A stretch of DNA of 64,000 nt from Diphasiastrum complanatum (Eukaryota > Streptophyta > Lycopodiopsida > Lycopodiales > Lycopodiaceae): assembly GCA_029204225.1 (NCBI GenBank), contig CM055095.1, forward strand, positions 52,795,836 to 52,859,835, written 5' to 3'. The translations under genes and the position numbers were made by a program. The notes beneath the pieces are model-generated. The model had not been told where the DNA came from. It did no database searches and saw nothing but the letters and a program-made list of their open reading frames with translations. Positions 40,001 through 48,735 of the stretch are shown one piece after another (within the stretch, counting starts at the first letter, position 1; each line of letters starts with the position of its first letter).

Positions 40001-40115
40001 TGTCCATGAGTTCATTCAACTCAAGTAAGGACTCCATCCTCACTTTCCAAGTAGAGTAGTTTGATGAACTCAACCTTTCACTAGACTCTAGCATGATCCC
40101 ACCATTGGAAGCCAT
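37023..40115 (-). CDS. Copia gag with long uncharacterised C-terminal extension (TR-GAG ORF)
   Basis: Single ATG-to-stop frame of 1030 codons with no interruption. Residues about 1-200 form a copia gag of the UBN2 type: STWKVRMESLLELNELMDIV, AWNALKKLFESKSTSRVLTL, LNGLLNEHANLVQSFAIQ. A basic Gly/Lys stretch follows (about 210-225). A CCHC zinc knuckle, CFYCGIKGHFANEC, sits near residue 250. The remaining 760 or so residues contain no protease D-[ST]-G, integrase, YVDD or RNase H motif that I can find. They are rich in Ser, Gly and Asp, then more hydrophobic toward the C terminus. The role of the gag part is capsid formation and RNA packaging; the C-terminal role is unknown. The N part closely matches the copia gag at 52935-53485. 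The stop falls next to the polypurine tract. Confidence 0.85.
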   Translation of the reverse strand: MASNGGIMLESSERLSSSNYSTWKVRMESLLELNELMDIVAEIEERPLTLQEQQRFDKKAKRALHIIKMNVTNELLKEVGKCQSASEAWNALKKLFESKSTSRVLTLRRQIFSSRQREGESAHAFILRVKSLSDDLACIDENIKDGEIVQVMLNGLLNEHANLVQSFAIQRVLPSVVDLQEILLAEEHRLQSKLDGASLQGGGEEAFFTKGKFKGKGKGKGKWSKGGNFDHDDHSSSSSSTKNNKSKFKCFYCGIKGHFANECHKKQNARSRLRSNVLLGDDNCCANLASFGESMVNFLDPLDLEDALVLPTSHMESCGAKLASCLYSSTHGLPRLVGSSMVLDGKCKNGKGKEGANFINGVDEDSSLEVIVANDLFVHMEKDGDAKCHSLQEDGCSSNSFHIDVCNHVGKDDGALSMLEGNGSFTSFCDKVICATSGVTFLHKKSRSKVSIMRLGEGDHKSKGREVCEMFKVGCTLNDVFMNDSEEESLSYDSLPKSLSRSSCLKRESTSITLMLKVLRILFLASNIQESSTSYGATIKREVSNFCGASIKRESCEGKGNGRVVLGKIQSMDLTSLHQLKAFYDCGGLFIHGQDGKRLVEEDYMEQLKWQLLQGKGDIIGELIEVCYELKRAVLIRFDTHLHLLYFMLNGNVGIYLLVYDGGIVFTNYSEGSNLSIDEILWDLNHVFEREYLQSFRSEDVHICKIFDVLLEDQEVDLGLLHQHQETSGNSKLVKSIKEETNGQGILDLFLQVLEGSSKVFGAARKCLLTLPHLPNLMYEHCYVNVLKLSNFNKTSSIVLHPLDLGDGIVIIAGLYDQVHEFIQILKGIEVVNMFSFEQSSRSSILVLANWQLVDIVGSSVVCKSCGGTSSISSSGFGHSNGVGNTSFWHSFTQRLSWIEDLQRQGGDGSSFMEIHVAFTICIVKCGGGMQTLVDHFHLQLVCCYFTEKPEMDTWRNSLIEILCSFTCTIFMILCKIDVRNSEASYMDTIIYINYVVSYFVHIRILEKRSILMMEIILKLEQSSVVKLAS

Positions 40116-41275
40116 GATTCTAATGTTTCTTCAACTTTTAGGTTCTGTCCTAAAGCACTTAGCACTCACTTTTCTCTCAACAAATGATAGATAAAGAGAT
40201 CTATGAAGATTTAGGACCCTAAAACACTTCTATCTTGAACCTAGATGGTTTCCAAGCATAGAAAGGAAGATTGAAACACATGCAACACTTTGCACACACT
40301 AAGAATGGATTACAAAATCAAACCAACCTGAACACACTCTTGCTTAAGCTCTCAAACTTTCCAGCAAGTGACCAAATCAAGTTATGGTGTGAAGAGTTAC
40401 TTGCATTCTTAGAAAATACCCAAAACTAGGATGCCAAGATTACCTAGTAATGAACAAACTTGATCAACATATGATCAACACACTAAGATATTGATTCAAC
40501 CTGTAAAACCACATGTAAACCACACTTCTAAAAGTTTATAAACTCCAGCAAGTGATAAATACAAGATTTAGGGGTGAATGAATGAGCACACTTAGTGAAT
40601 CACAAGACTAGCTTCACTATCTTGTCAAATCTTGGTGTTTAGATGTAGATCTAAGATCACTTCACATGAGAATGTTCCTCAACCTGTTAAGAACCTGAAA
40701 ACACACTTGCATAATGGTTAACACCTTCCAGCAAATGCTCCAATCAAATTACATAAGGAGAGTTACTTACATGCTCAACAAAGTACACCAAAATTTATGC
40801 CAAAATTGATGACAATCTTTACAATATGCTCTTCACAATGGAGCTTACAATATGTTCACCCAAAAAAGGGGATCTTTCATCCAAATGGGAGCTTTGCTCA
40901 GCCTTTAGGAGAATTACAACTCACTCAAAAGAGCATTTGTCATCCACTTAAGGAGAAGTTTCATCCACTTAAGGAGAGTGTTCATCCAAGAATGGAGATT
41001 GTCAACAATAGGATTGAAAAGAACATTGTTAGTATTGAATATGCACAAGCCTCACAATCACAAATGATTAGGTGTTATGATCTGATCCAAAATAGTTTCT
41101 TTTCAGCCTCTGATCTTCAATAGACCTGAAATATGCTTTTGATCCACAAGTTCAACTCACAAAACAAAGGTTAGTAAGATTTGATCAACAAAGCAATGCA
41201 AAATCATGCTAGAACTTGATCAAACATCCAAATATCACCAAAAATGGAATACTTACTGTAAATAGAAGCCAACCA
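40116..41275 (-). other. Leader of the TR-GAG element with internal repeats
   Basis: Non-coding leader of about 1.2 kb between primer site and ATG. Three imperfect units begin CAACCTG near 40325, 40498 and 40680 (period about 173-182 bp). They share phrases such as TTCCAGCAAGTG and GAGAGTTACTTGCAT. A second set of short repeats, TCATCCACTTAAGGAGA-like, occurs three times near 40949-41000. The plus-strand frame at 40797-41123 runs antisense over these repeats and is not supported. Confidence 0.6.
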
Positions 41276-41287
41276 GCTCTGATACCA
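41276..41287 (-). other. Primer-binding site of the TR-GAG element
   Basis: The minus strand reads TGGTATCAGAGC immediately after the 5' LTR end, complementary to the 3' end of plant initiator-Met tRNA as in most copia elements. Confidence 0.9.
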
Positions 41288-41934
41288 TGTGAAAAATACA
41301 GATCCTAAGTGGATCTAAACTCCAAGATCATTGGCTTGAATGCTTGCACTCCAAACTACATAAGCTAGGAATTGGCAACACATTCTATGCTACCTAGAAT
41401 GCAAAGAACTTGATCAAAAAGCATTTATCACAAATGGAAACTTCCATAAACATCAAGTGCGGCCCAAAATAGCATTATACAGTCCATAATACATCAGCCT
41501 ACCACTTTTGGAAAGCACCTAAGATCATACACACAAAGCTTGAACTCAATCACTACACAATGCCAACAATGGAAGGAGAACCCAATAGAAAAATCTCTCA
41601 TTAAGCAAATGAATACAATGGATCTGCTCCAACCTGTTTCTCCACGGCCTACCTGCTATATATAGCTGAGAGAGATGACTCTCTCTCCTCTCTCTAGACC
41701 CTCCTTACCTAAAATATGCCCTATATAGGTAAAATTGGCATATATGTCCAAAATACATGAAAATGGACTCATTTCGAAGGTCTTGAAGTTTGACACTTCT
41801 TCATACTGAAAAAATACACTTACTAAAAATATCTAGACCTGTTTCACACGTGTGAAAAGTCAGATCCTAAACTATGTGCCATTTTTAGCAATTTTGGCCT
41901 AAAACTAGACAAGGAAATGTTGACAATTTTCACA
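41288..41934 (-). repeat. 5' LTR of the TR-GAG element
   Basis: 647 bp, near-identical to 36363-37009, which indicates recent insertion. It would hold the promoter for the gag transcript; a TATATATAGC box is visible near 41656. Confidence 0.93.
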
Positions 41935-41945
41935 CTTAATTCCTA

Positions 41946-42775
41946 GTATGTCCATTATACAGAGTCTTACTCTTGAGTCTGGAGTTCATTGTTGAATATT
42001 CAATCTTTCTCCTGGGTGTTTTGCTTTTTTTGCAAGGTTGTACTGGCAGCCCCTTACAAAAACATCTGTTGATGACCAGATTGCAATCATTTTATATTTT
42101 ATTCCATCCATTCCTGGTTATTCTATGTTCTGCACTAATCATGACAATATTAGCCCTTTTGTCGCTCAACAGTACACTATTTTGCATAGAGGGGGGACAA
42201 GAGATTCCACTCCACCACCCAGAGTAAGGGGTTCGTGCTACAATTGTGGATCTCTGAGTCACTATTTGCCCGATTGCCTTGAACCCAAGAGGTCAGTAGG
42301 ACATGTGCTGCTCTGTGCTAACTGTAAAAGAAAAGGGCATGTCACTACTGAATGTCCTTAGCCACAACAACCACGGTCTAAACCGAGGTTTGTAAACTCA
42401 CCTAGAAAAGATGACCTTCGGCCATCTAAAACTAACAATGACATGATAGTTCAGAGGATAGAAGTAGAGTTCAAATCACAAGATCAAGATCATCATTGGC
42501 CTAATTTAGATGTAGAGATAAATAAAGTAACTACTAGAAGTAGTAAAAATTCTTCAACTCTTAAAGATAAGAAGAAAACTAAGAAGATGAAATCTGCGAA
42601 AAACGTAAAAAACGCGACAGAAAATGTGAAAGTCGCAGAACAACTAGTAGAAATTTCTAATAGTAAAGAATTAGATCTTGATAGGCCTACTGAAAAATAT
42701 TATGATGTTGATATTAGTTCAGAAGCTAAAAAGCTTTTAGACGAAGAAACCATAAAAGTTAAGGAAAGTTGGTGA
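41946..42775 (+). pseudogene. gypsy gag fragment (element 3, right part) with zinc knuckles
   Basis: The plus strand carries two knuckles, CYNCGSLSHYLPDC (about 42238) and CANCKRKGHVTTEC (about 42317), spaced as in element 1 (NYGEPGHFLPDC, CSNCKELDHNYPDC). After a stop at 42360 a Lys/Glu-rich frame (42443-42775) includes RPTEKYYDVDISSEAKKLL, matching the YDRDAARLLSQDIFAEANK area of element 1. The start overlaps frames of no known function at 41973-42227. Confidence 0.7.
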
Positions 42776-43390
42776 CTACAAATTAGTCTCACATAATCTA
42801 TAGTCCATGTTTGACACACTTCATAGATATGATCATGTTCCAGAGATATGATCTCATTTGTAACTTGTCTTAGCTATCGCCATGATAGCCATTTTCGTTG
42901 TGAAGTTTGTTACACATAAATGCTAACCCCTATCCATGTTTTTGCTTATCATATGGTGGTGTTGGATCATCTATTGCTTTGTTATCATGAACTATGATAG
43001 ATTGATGCTAATCTAGACTCTCATGAGTGGAATCCAAAGACACATCCACAAGGATTAATGTTCTCATCCACGACAACAAGATGAGCTAAATTGTACAAGT
43101 TTTGTGACCTACCTATGTATGTTCTTCTTAGACTAGTATATCTAGAGCCTGACATTAAGATGAGTCTCACCTACAAGTTTATGGTATGCATTGGGGAGGG
43201 CCTTTAGGAGCGGATTCTTCCCATTTTAAACTTCATATTTGAAATAAGCTTTGGGTTTAGGCGCGAGAGTCAATTATTCACGATATTTTTTTATTGTTTG
43301 TGCCTAAATAAAAAAATACACAATTTTACATATAATGCACATATCAAAGGGACGTCTTAGTTTAAGAATCAGCTTGAAGAAGACTAAGCA
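42776..43390. other. Region downstream of LBD copy B; no gene seen
   Basis: AT-rich intergenic sequence between the gypsy remnant and the LBD stop codon. It would include the LBD 3' UTR and polyadenylation region; on the minus strand this begins right after 43391. Confidence 0.6.
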
Positions 43391-44522
43391 TTAATCTATG
43401 ATTCTATGATTGTTGGCATTAGCGTCTCGTGGCATTGGTAAAACATCGAGATCTGCAGAACAGAAGCTTGTAGTTGAGCTGGCAGAGCACATTGAGACGC
43501 AAGATCTTGACTCGTAAGAAGCAGCATCATATGAGCTTAATGTTAATTCTAAATCTATGTAGTCTGCAGGAATTGAATTAGGCTGCTGAACAGGAAATAG
43601 AGCTTCGATGTTGCAAGCGGGATTTTCATGGTTTTCAGCGATGCCTTCCAGAATCCGCACTCTTCTAGCTACCACGCTAACTGTGTCTGGTGGGATCTCA
43701 GTGCAGCTGTGTAGTCGTTTTTTTGAAGCATGTGGATCAGCAACTAGCTCGATATGCTCTTCTCTTGACACAGTCCTTTGATCAAGAGTTGAGGAAGGAA
43801 TTTCCGGTAGTTTGATTCGTGGTTGCAAGTTAGCATCAAGCCTACCAATTTGTTGTCGCTTGCAAATATCATAGTTTTCGCACTGCAGTACACCATGGTG
43901 CACGTCACCACTCAAACTCGCTGTTTGTACCTCCTCAAAGAGTGGCTGAAGAAAATACGGATCATGAAACGGATTCATATTTACTGTATTCGAGGTAAAC
44001 TGAACTTTGGGTGGAGTGCTCGGTACTTTTTCAGAGCTTTGTGCAACTGAAGCTTGCGGTATTTGGCGCAAGGAACCTGTTCTCAGAACCGTTTCGACTG
44101 CAGCGTGACAGATATCCCACTTTCCGGACCACAGTAACCCCACAGCCCCGAAAACTGGGTTAATAGTTCTTCCACAGGCCTCGTAGAGGAGAGATTGGAA
44201 GAGTGCTGCGAACAGAAAAGCGTACTACTGTTAAGTCTCTTATTGATAAAATGTCTTCAGGTCACTCACGACTCATGACAGAAAAAATTAACTCAACTCG
44301 TTATTAATATTTGAGAAGACAAGCAGATGGTAATCTACCGGGTCTTTGCTTTTCCTGCACACCATCGATAAAGCTAAAGAGGCACGCACGCCCATAGAAT
44401 TTGGCAACAAACAGTGTAGCGTGTGATTGTGCTTCTGCGGATTCGATCCATTGTAAGCATGTATGCAATATGCACTTGTCACCACATCGTTTGCGAAGAA
44501 CTCGACAGCCGTTGCAACTCAT
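43391..44522 (-). CDS. LOB-domain (LBD) class II transcription factor, copy B, complete
   Basis: Two exons: 44522-44339 (61 codons plus one base) and 44205-43391. They join across a 133-bp GT-AG intron (44338-44206) to give a 332-residue protein. I chose the ATG at 44522 (MSCNGC, the usual family start); the in-frame TTG 15 bases upstream is not a plausible start. The zinc-finger-like motif CNGCRVLRKRCGDKC has the correct C-x2-C-x6-C-x3-C spacing but carries Arg at residue 12, where copy A and most relatives have Gly. The GAS block (FVAKFYGRA) and [18 protein letters not shown] follow. A C-terminal LELTL near residues 290-295 fits an EAR-type repression motif. Known LBD37-39 proteins repress anthocyanin and nitrogen genes; applying that here is inference. 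The gene is intact. Confidence 0.93.
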
Positions 44523-46000
44523 CTTGTTCTTCTTCAACTCCTGAATTTACATTGCTTAAAATGTGAGTTTACCTATTTTCCTAAGAGATCAATGAACTTT
44601 AGTTATTGTATGAGATCTTGCTAGCTACTGTGAGCTTGCAGCCGAGCAAAAAGCTATTTGGGTGATTACTTCGTCTAAAATACCAACAAGGGAAAAGCTT
44701 TAATTCCTATTTAACGTTTCAAAGTTATGCTTTGAAGGTACAACTTTAGATCCCCAGACAACTAATTTTGGTACAAAAACGACTCAGAATTATTCAGCAA
44801 CAACAAGTCATAGCGACGATAAGTAGGAAAACCATAACCCACATACTCATTTTTCAAAAAGCAACGTAAGAGGGCACGCACTTGAGAGGTTGAGAAATAA
44901 TTTTTGCAGAAAACTGCAAGAGACCCAAATTTGATGTAGTAGCTCTTCAGATGCTTTTCTGAGAAACTAGCTATCGTAATCCGTTTGGATTTGCACTTCT
45001 AAGCCAAAGACAACACATGACTGAGTCTTATTCTACAATAAAAAAAGACCACAAGCCTATTGTAGCTTTAAGTCAATCACTCTGATTTTATTGTGAGATC
45101 TGGATATGCCACTCTACGGTGTAGTCTCGTGCATGTCCAAGGCCTTTTCGCCTTTCTTTGAAATTCTTTTGGCAAAGTGTTAATTGAAAGTCAGGTGTAT
45201 TTTTGGTGAAACTTTAAAAGCCACAATATCAGACCTAAATTTATTATTCTAAGAATTGATGGAGTAATAAATGGGTAATGCATTATTATTATTTTTAGAC
45301 ACTTACAAAAGCACATTATACTCTTTAAGGTCATCTTACTATTATTAAAAAGTACATTTTCATTATTTTTAAAAAACTTAAATCTTAAACATACTATTAT
45401 TAAAAAGTCAAAGACTAGTTTTAGCAACAACAAAAAAATCAATCGCGTGTCACGGCAGGGGAATGCCCCAGGACGGGGGCCTTACCCTATACAAAATGTA
45501 GCCTTGAACATACATGTCATGTGAAAGATGTACCTAAGAAAAGCTCTTTAATTGAGGGGTGGGTGTGACGTTCAATTTCAAGGGTGTTAACTAGTAACAC
45601 AATTTGCAATATGCAAGTATTTCTATCTAAAGGCATGGAATCTTCATAGCCGAGTAGCAACAAGAAGAAACGAATATCGATAGACAACGGGATAAGACAA
45701 ATGTGAGTAAAAGGTGGCTCCCAAAGAAGAAAAAAGGATTTTCATACTAATCAAAGTAACAAATAAATGACATCCTAATTCCTTGATGCCACATATATTG
45801 TAGACCATAAAACTTGGCTACTAAACTTGGAAAATTGAAGGACAAGAAAGTGAGTATCAAAACGTTATGCGGGCAGCAAGGTTGCAATAGCTAAAAGACA
45901 AACTACATACCAATTTCTACAAAGGAATAATGGTGAGGATCAAGCATAAATGTCTAAAACCCGAACCTCGCAGGATGAGCATGTAGTCTAAAATTCTCTC
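44523..46000 (-). promoter_or_regulatory. Upstream region of LBD copy B
   Basis: Blocks align with 439-1600: near the ATG, 44560-44660, 44890-45030, and 45600-45910. Between about 45110 and 45600 there is sequence absent from copy A, likely an insertion of about 0.5 kb. It contains TTATTATTAAAAAGT-type AT-rich sequence and a GC-rich piece near 45445-45490. No supported ORF. Confidence 0.6.
44969..45008. promoter_or_regulatory. Conserved upstream block shared by the two LBD copies (copy B side)
   Basis: Partner of 858-897. It sits about 447 bp upstream of the ATG, and near-identity contrasts with the diverged flanks. Confidence 0.45.
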
Positions 46001-47367
46001 AACGCTACTATAAGCACTCTAACATTCATGAGGACTTAGAGAAAGAGCTATGTCTATAATTCTTCACAAGAAAATTTGTCATTGTTGGAGATAGTATATA
46101 GGCCCTCAAAAAGTGGAGATGCTAGACACTCTTGGCTAGGTGATGCCCTTCAGAATTGGAGATTCAAGGCACTATTGCTAGGTGTCTTATGAGAGCTCAA
46201 GTTGCCACAACATGGGATGTGTTAGCCACCATTTTACATCCATAAGAACCAAAGTTTTTTAATAATAAATAACAAGTCCATAATTGAATTAGGGACTTGT
46301 AGGGCACTTATGTGTGAAGATGCCCTAGAAACTCTCAAGGGGGCTTCTTGTGGCTTTCTAGGAGTCTGGAATAAACTCAAAGCCTCTTTGAGAGTTTCAT
46401 GCCCTTGAGGAGAATGTTGCCAAACAAGAGAAAGGGCTAATAATAGAATGTTTCAAATTGCTTGAGTAGAGAAATTGGGATTTTTGGACACTAATGTGAG
46501 GCGTTGTGTGTGAGAATATGCAAGTACCAACTTAGGTCAATATTGGAGGCCAAACATCTGGCTGGCCCAAAGTTGGGGAAACACACCAAGTTGCCAAATT
46601 GAGGGCATGGCAATTGTGAATTCTAGCTACTAATGGACCAAAACATTCATTTACTTCGCCTAGAGGTTAAGTGATTATATTGGCTAGTTTTAGATGCATC
46701 TAGACCATTGATGTAAGTAGAAGGCTAAGATGGCCATATAGCCAATTGGTAATATAAAGCCCACTATAATCACCTACATAGGAGAGGAGCGGACAAGGGC
46801 ATTAGTTGTGGCATGGATCACCCAATCAATCGTATAATGTACAACTAGATGCCACAAAGCTAATTGGGCCTATAAAAGATAGTATGATAACAAGAGCATA
46901 GAAAGATTGATCAATAGTCAATTCTCATATTATATCAACACGAGAGAGGTGGTGGGCTAGATATGCTTTCCAAAGCCCTAACCTCCTTATGATAATCCCG
47001 AGTCTCCATGCATAGGTACAAAACCCAATATAAGCATCATCCACAATCAATCTTCATGCCAGGCAATACCTTGACCATATAAGGACATAAGGCCTATTTC
47101 GGGTAAGGGCCATCCTACGATATAGGCTAGGCCTAATACCCAACTATATATGTTTAAGGACATAAAATTCTCCCCCTCTTATTTCAATTCTAACTTCAGA
47201 ATGAAGAATGAGAAAATTTCTCTCAATGCCACTTGCTCCTAAATATCATCATCATTAGAACACCCTCTTCAATGAGCCAAAATTTTGGTTACCAAGTCCA
47301 TTGTCCAACATTGAAGTCACGAGGAGTTCATTTTCAATTCAACAAATGTCATGTGCCAAACCCAATC

Positions 47368-47434
47368 AAATAGCCATAACAATGAAACTAAAGCTAATAT
47401 CAAGCAAACAACATAGCATTCATGTTGATATAGC
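47368..47434. repeat. 67-bp direct repeat, copy 1
   Basis: Nearly identical to 48669-48735; both include AAGCAAACAACATAGCATTC and end GTTGATATAGC. Copy 2 ends exactly where copia-derived sequence starts. Confidence 0.8.
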
Positions 47435-48668
47435 CATAAAACACAAAGTACAAATAGAGCTCCAAAGAATCATCATAGAATTGAAAGGGATGGAAGCAAA
47501 TCAAATACAAAATGGAGATGAGACTCATGTGGATTGGGAACATGAGACTTAAAAAGCTCGATCCCCTGGGCTCACATCCCCAAAGAGGAGGTTGAGCTCT
47601 CTCATTTGCAAATGCCAAAAGATCCTTTCAAATGGTGTCTCTTGCCTACTTATGGACAATTCTCTAACTTAACTAAACATAACTATCTTGAGGGATAGTT
47701 AGCCTTTGTTAACTCTTATTAAATGTGTTAGGGCCCTTGTTGGCCTATTATCCTTATTAAAGTACTTTGTAGGACCTAAAGAGGAAACTACCTTATTCGT
47801 AAGGCTAATTATAGCTCCTTTTGGGCCCAACAAAGCTTACATTGGATATTATCTTGCATTTATAAGCATGGATGTACTAAAAGTAGGCACAAAAAGGCAT
47901 CCCAATTTTTTTTTTTAGAAATTGCAGATAGCTCGCAGGTGCGAGCATTCACACGTGTGGGTGAACGTGTTTTACTTTAATATAGTAAATATTAAAATAA
48001 ATAAATAAAATTTAAAAAAAAATTAAAACCAATAGTAGACCACCTGAGGCATTGCCATGGGAGCCGTTTTATTTTGAATATTGATTCTTCAAAATGGAGA
48101 ACTTGAAAAAAATTTGCAACTATAACAAACTTTAGAAATGAAGTGTGAAGTGCTGCTCTCCCAAATGGAAATGAAAGTGGCCAAATTTGATTCAGCCACA
48201 CAAAATTGATGATAACTTTCTCAATACTAATCCAATTGAGATGAAATAAGTACTTCTAGAAAGCTACTTCAAGCTCTATATGTAGATAGCTTAATCGTCA
48301 GAAAATTTAGCCAAAATTATAGCCAAAGTAGAGAAAATAGACAGTAAAATTGTAGCAAACTAGAATTGGAGGAGTTTCACTAAATTGATCATAACTTGAC
48401 CAATAAAGCTCAATATTAGGAAAGCTCGGTACCTCCAAAAAGCTAAAATCAAGAGCTATAAATCCAAAACAAGAAAACAAATACGAAACAAAGAATAATG
48501 GATAAAAGATTGACCCAAACCAATCTGGAATTTGAAAATTCAAAAAACTAGAAATATAAGGCTACCAAATTTGAGAAAAATTTTAAATCTAATGACAATC
48601 ATGAAGAATCATGATGTAAATTGGATCTTATGCTCTGATGCCACAAATACTATGTGATGAATTCAATA

Positions 48669-48735
48669 AAATAGCCATAGTAATGAAACTAAAGCTAAGA
48701 TCAAGCAAACAACATAGCATTCATGTTGATATAGC
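48669..48735. repeat. 67-bp direct repeat, copy 2
   Basis: Partner of 47368-47434, about 1.3 kb away in the same orientation. It lies beside the primer-like site near 48624-48640. Confidence 0.8.

Larger units (their letters stand above)
36363..41934 (-). mobile_element. TR-GAG-type non-autonomous copia retrotransposon, structurally complete
   Basis: Two 647-bp LTRs (36363-37009 and 41288-41934) start TGTGAAAAATACAGATCC and end AATTTTCACA. Aligning them by eye I find one difference (C/T near 36728/41653). A 5-bp target duplication, CTTAA, flanks the element at 36358-36362 and 41935-41939. The primer site (minus TGGTATCAGAGC, 41276-41287) and polypurine tract (minus GAAGAGGGAG, 37010-37019) are in place. 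The only coding capacity is a single gag-containing ORF. Protease, integrase, RT and RNase H are absent, so it must move using proteins from another copia element. It landed within older gypsy-derived sequence. Confidence 0.93.
46001..48735 (-). mobile_element. Probable non-autonomous LTR element remnant
   Basis: A polypurine tract with a copia-like end (minus AGAGGGGGAGAATTTTATGT, about 47161-47180) would mark the start of a 3' LTR lying to its left. A primer-like site (minus TGGCATCAGAGCATAAG, about 48624-48640) would mark the 5' end of the interior. The interior (47180-48620) has only short unsupported frames. The 5' LTR appears cut at 48735, where copia RT sequence begins. LTR edges were not resolved. 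Confidence 0.4.

Noticed and set aside
40797-41123. 108-codon plus-strand frame with repeated HPLKE-type units, a possible peptide gene
   Set aside because: It lies antisense in the leader of the TR-GAG element over short leader repeats.
36363-41934. A CRISPR-like or tandem host gene reading of the two 647-bp repeats
   Set aside because: The repeats are LTRs: TG...CA ends, primer site, polypurine tract and a 5-bp target duplication account for them fully.
43823-44050. Plus-strand 75-codon frame inside LBD copy B
   Set aside because: It is antisense to a well-supported LBD exon.
44523-44537. Upstream extension of LBD copy B by five residues (KKNK before MSCNGC)
   Set aside because: The extension would begin at TTG, not ATG; the family start is the ATG at 44522.
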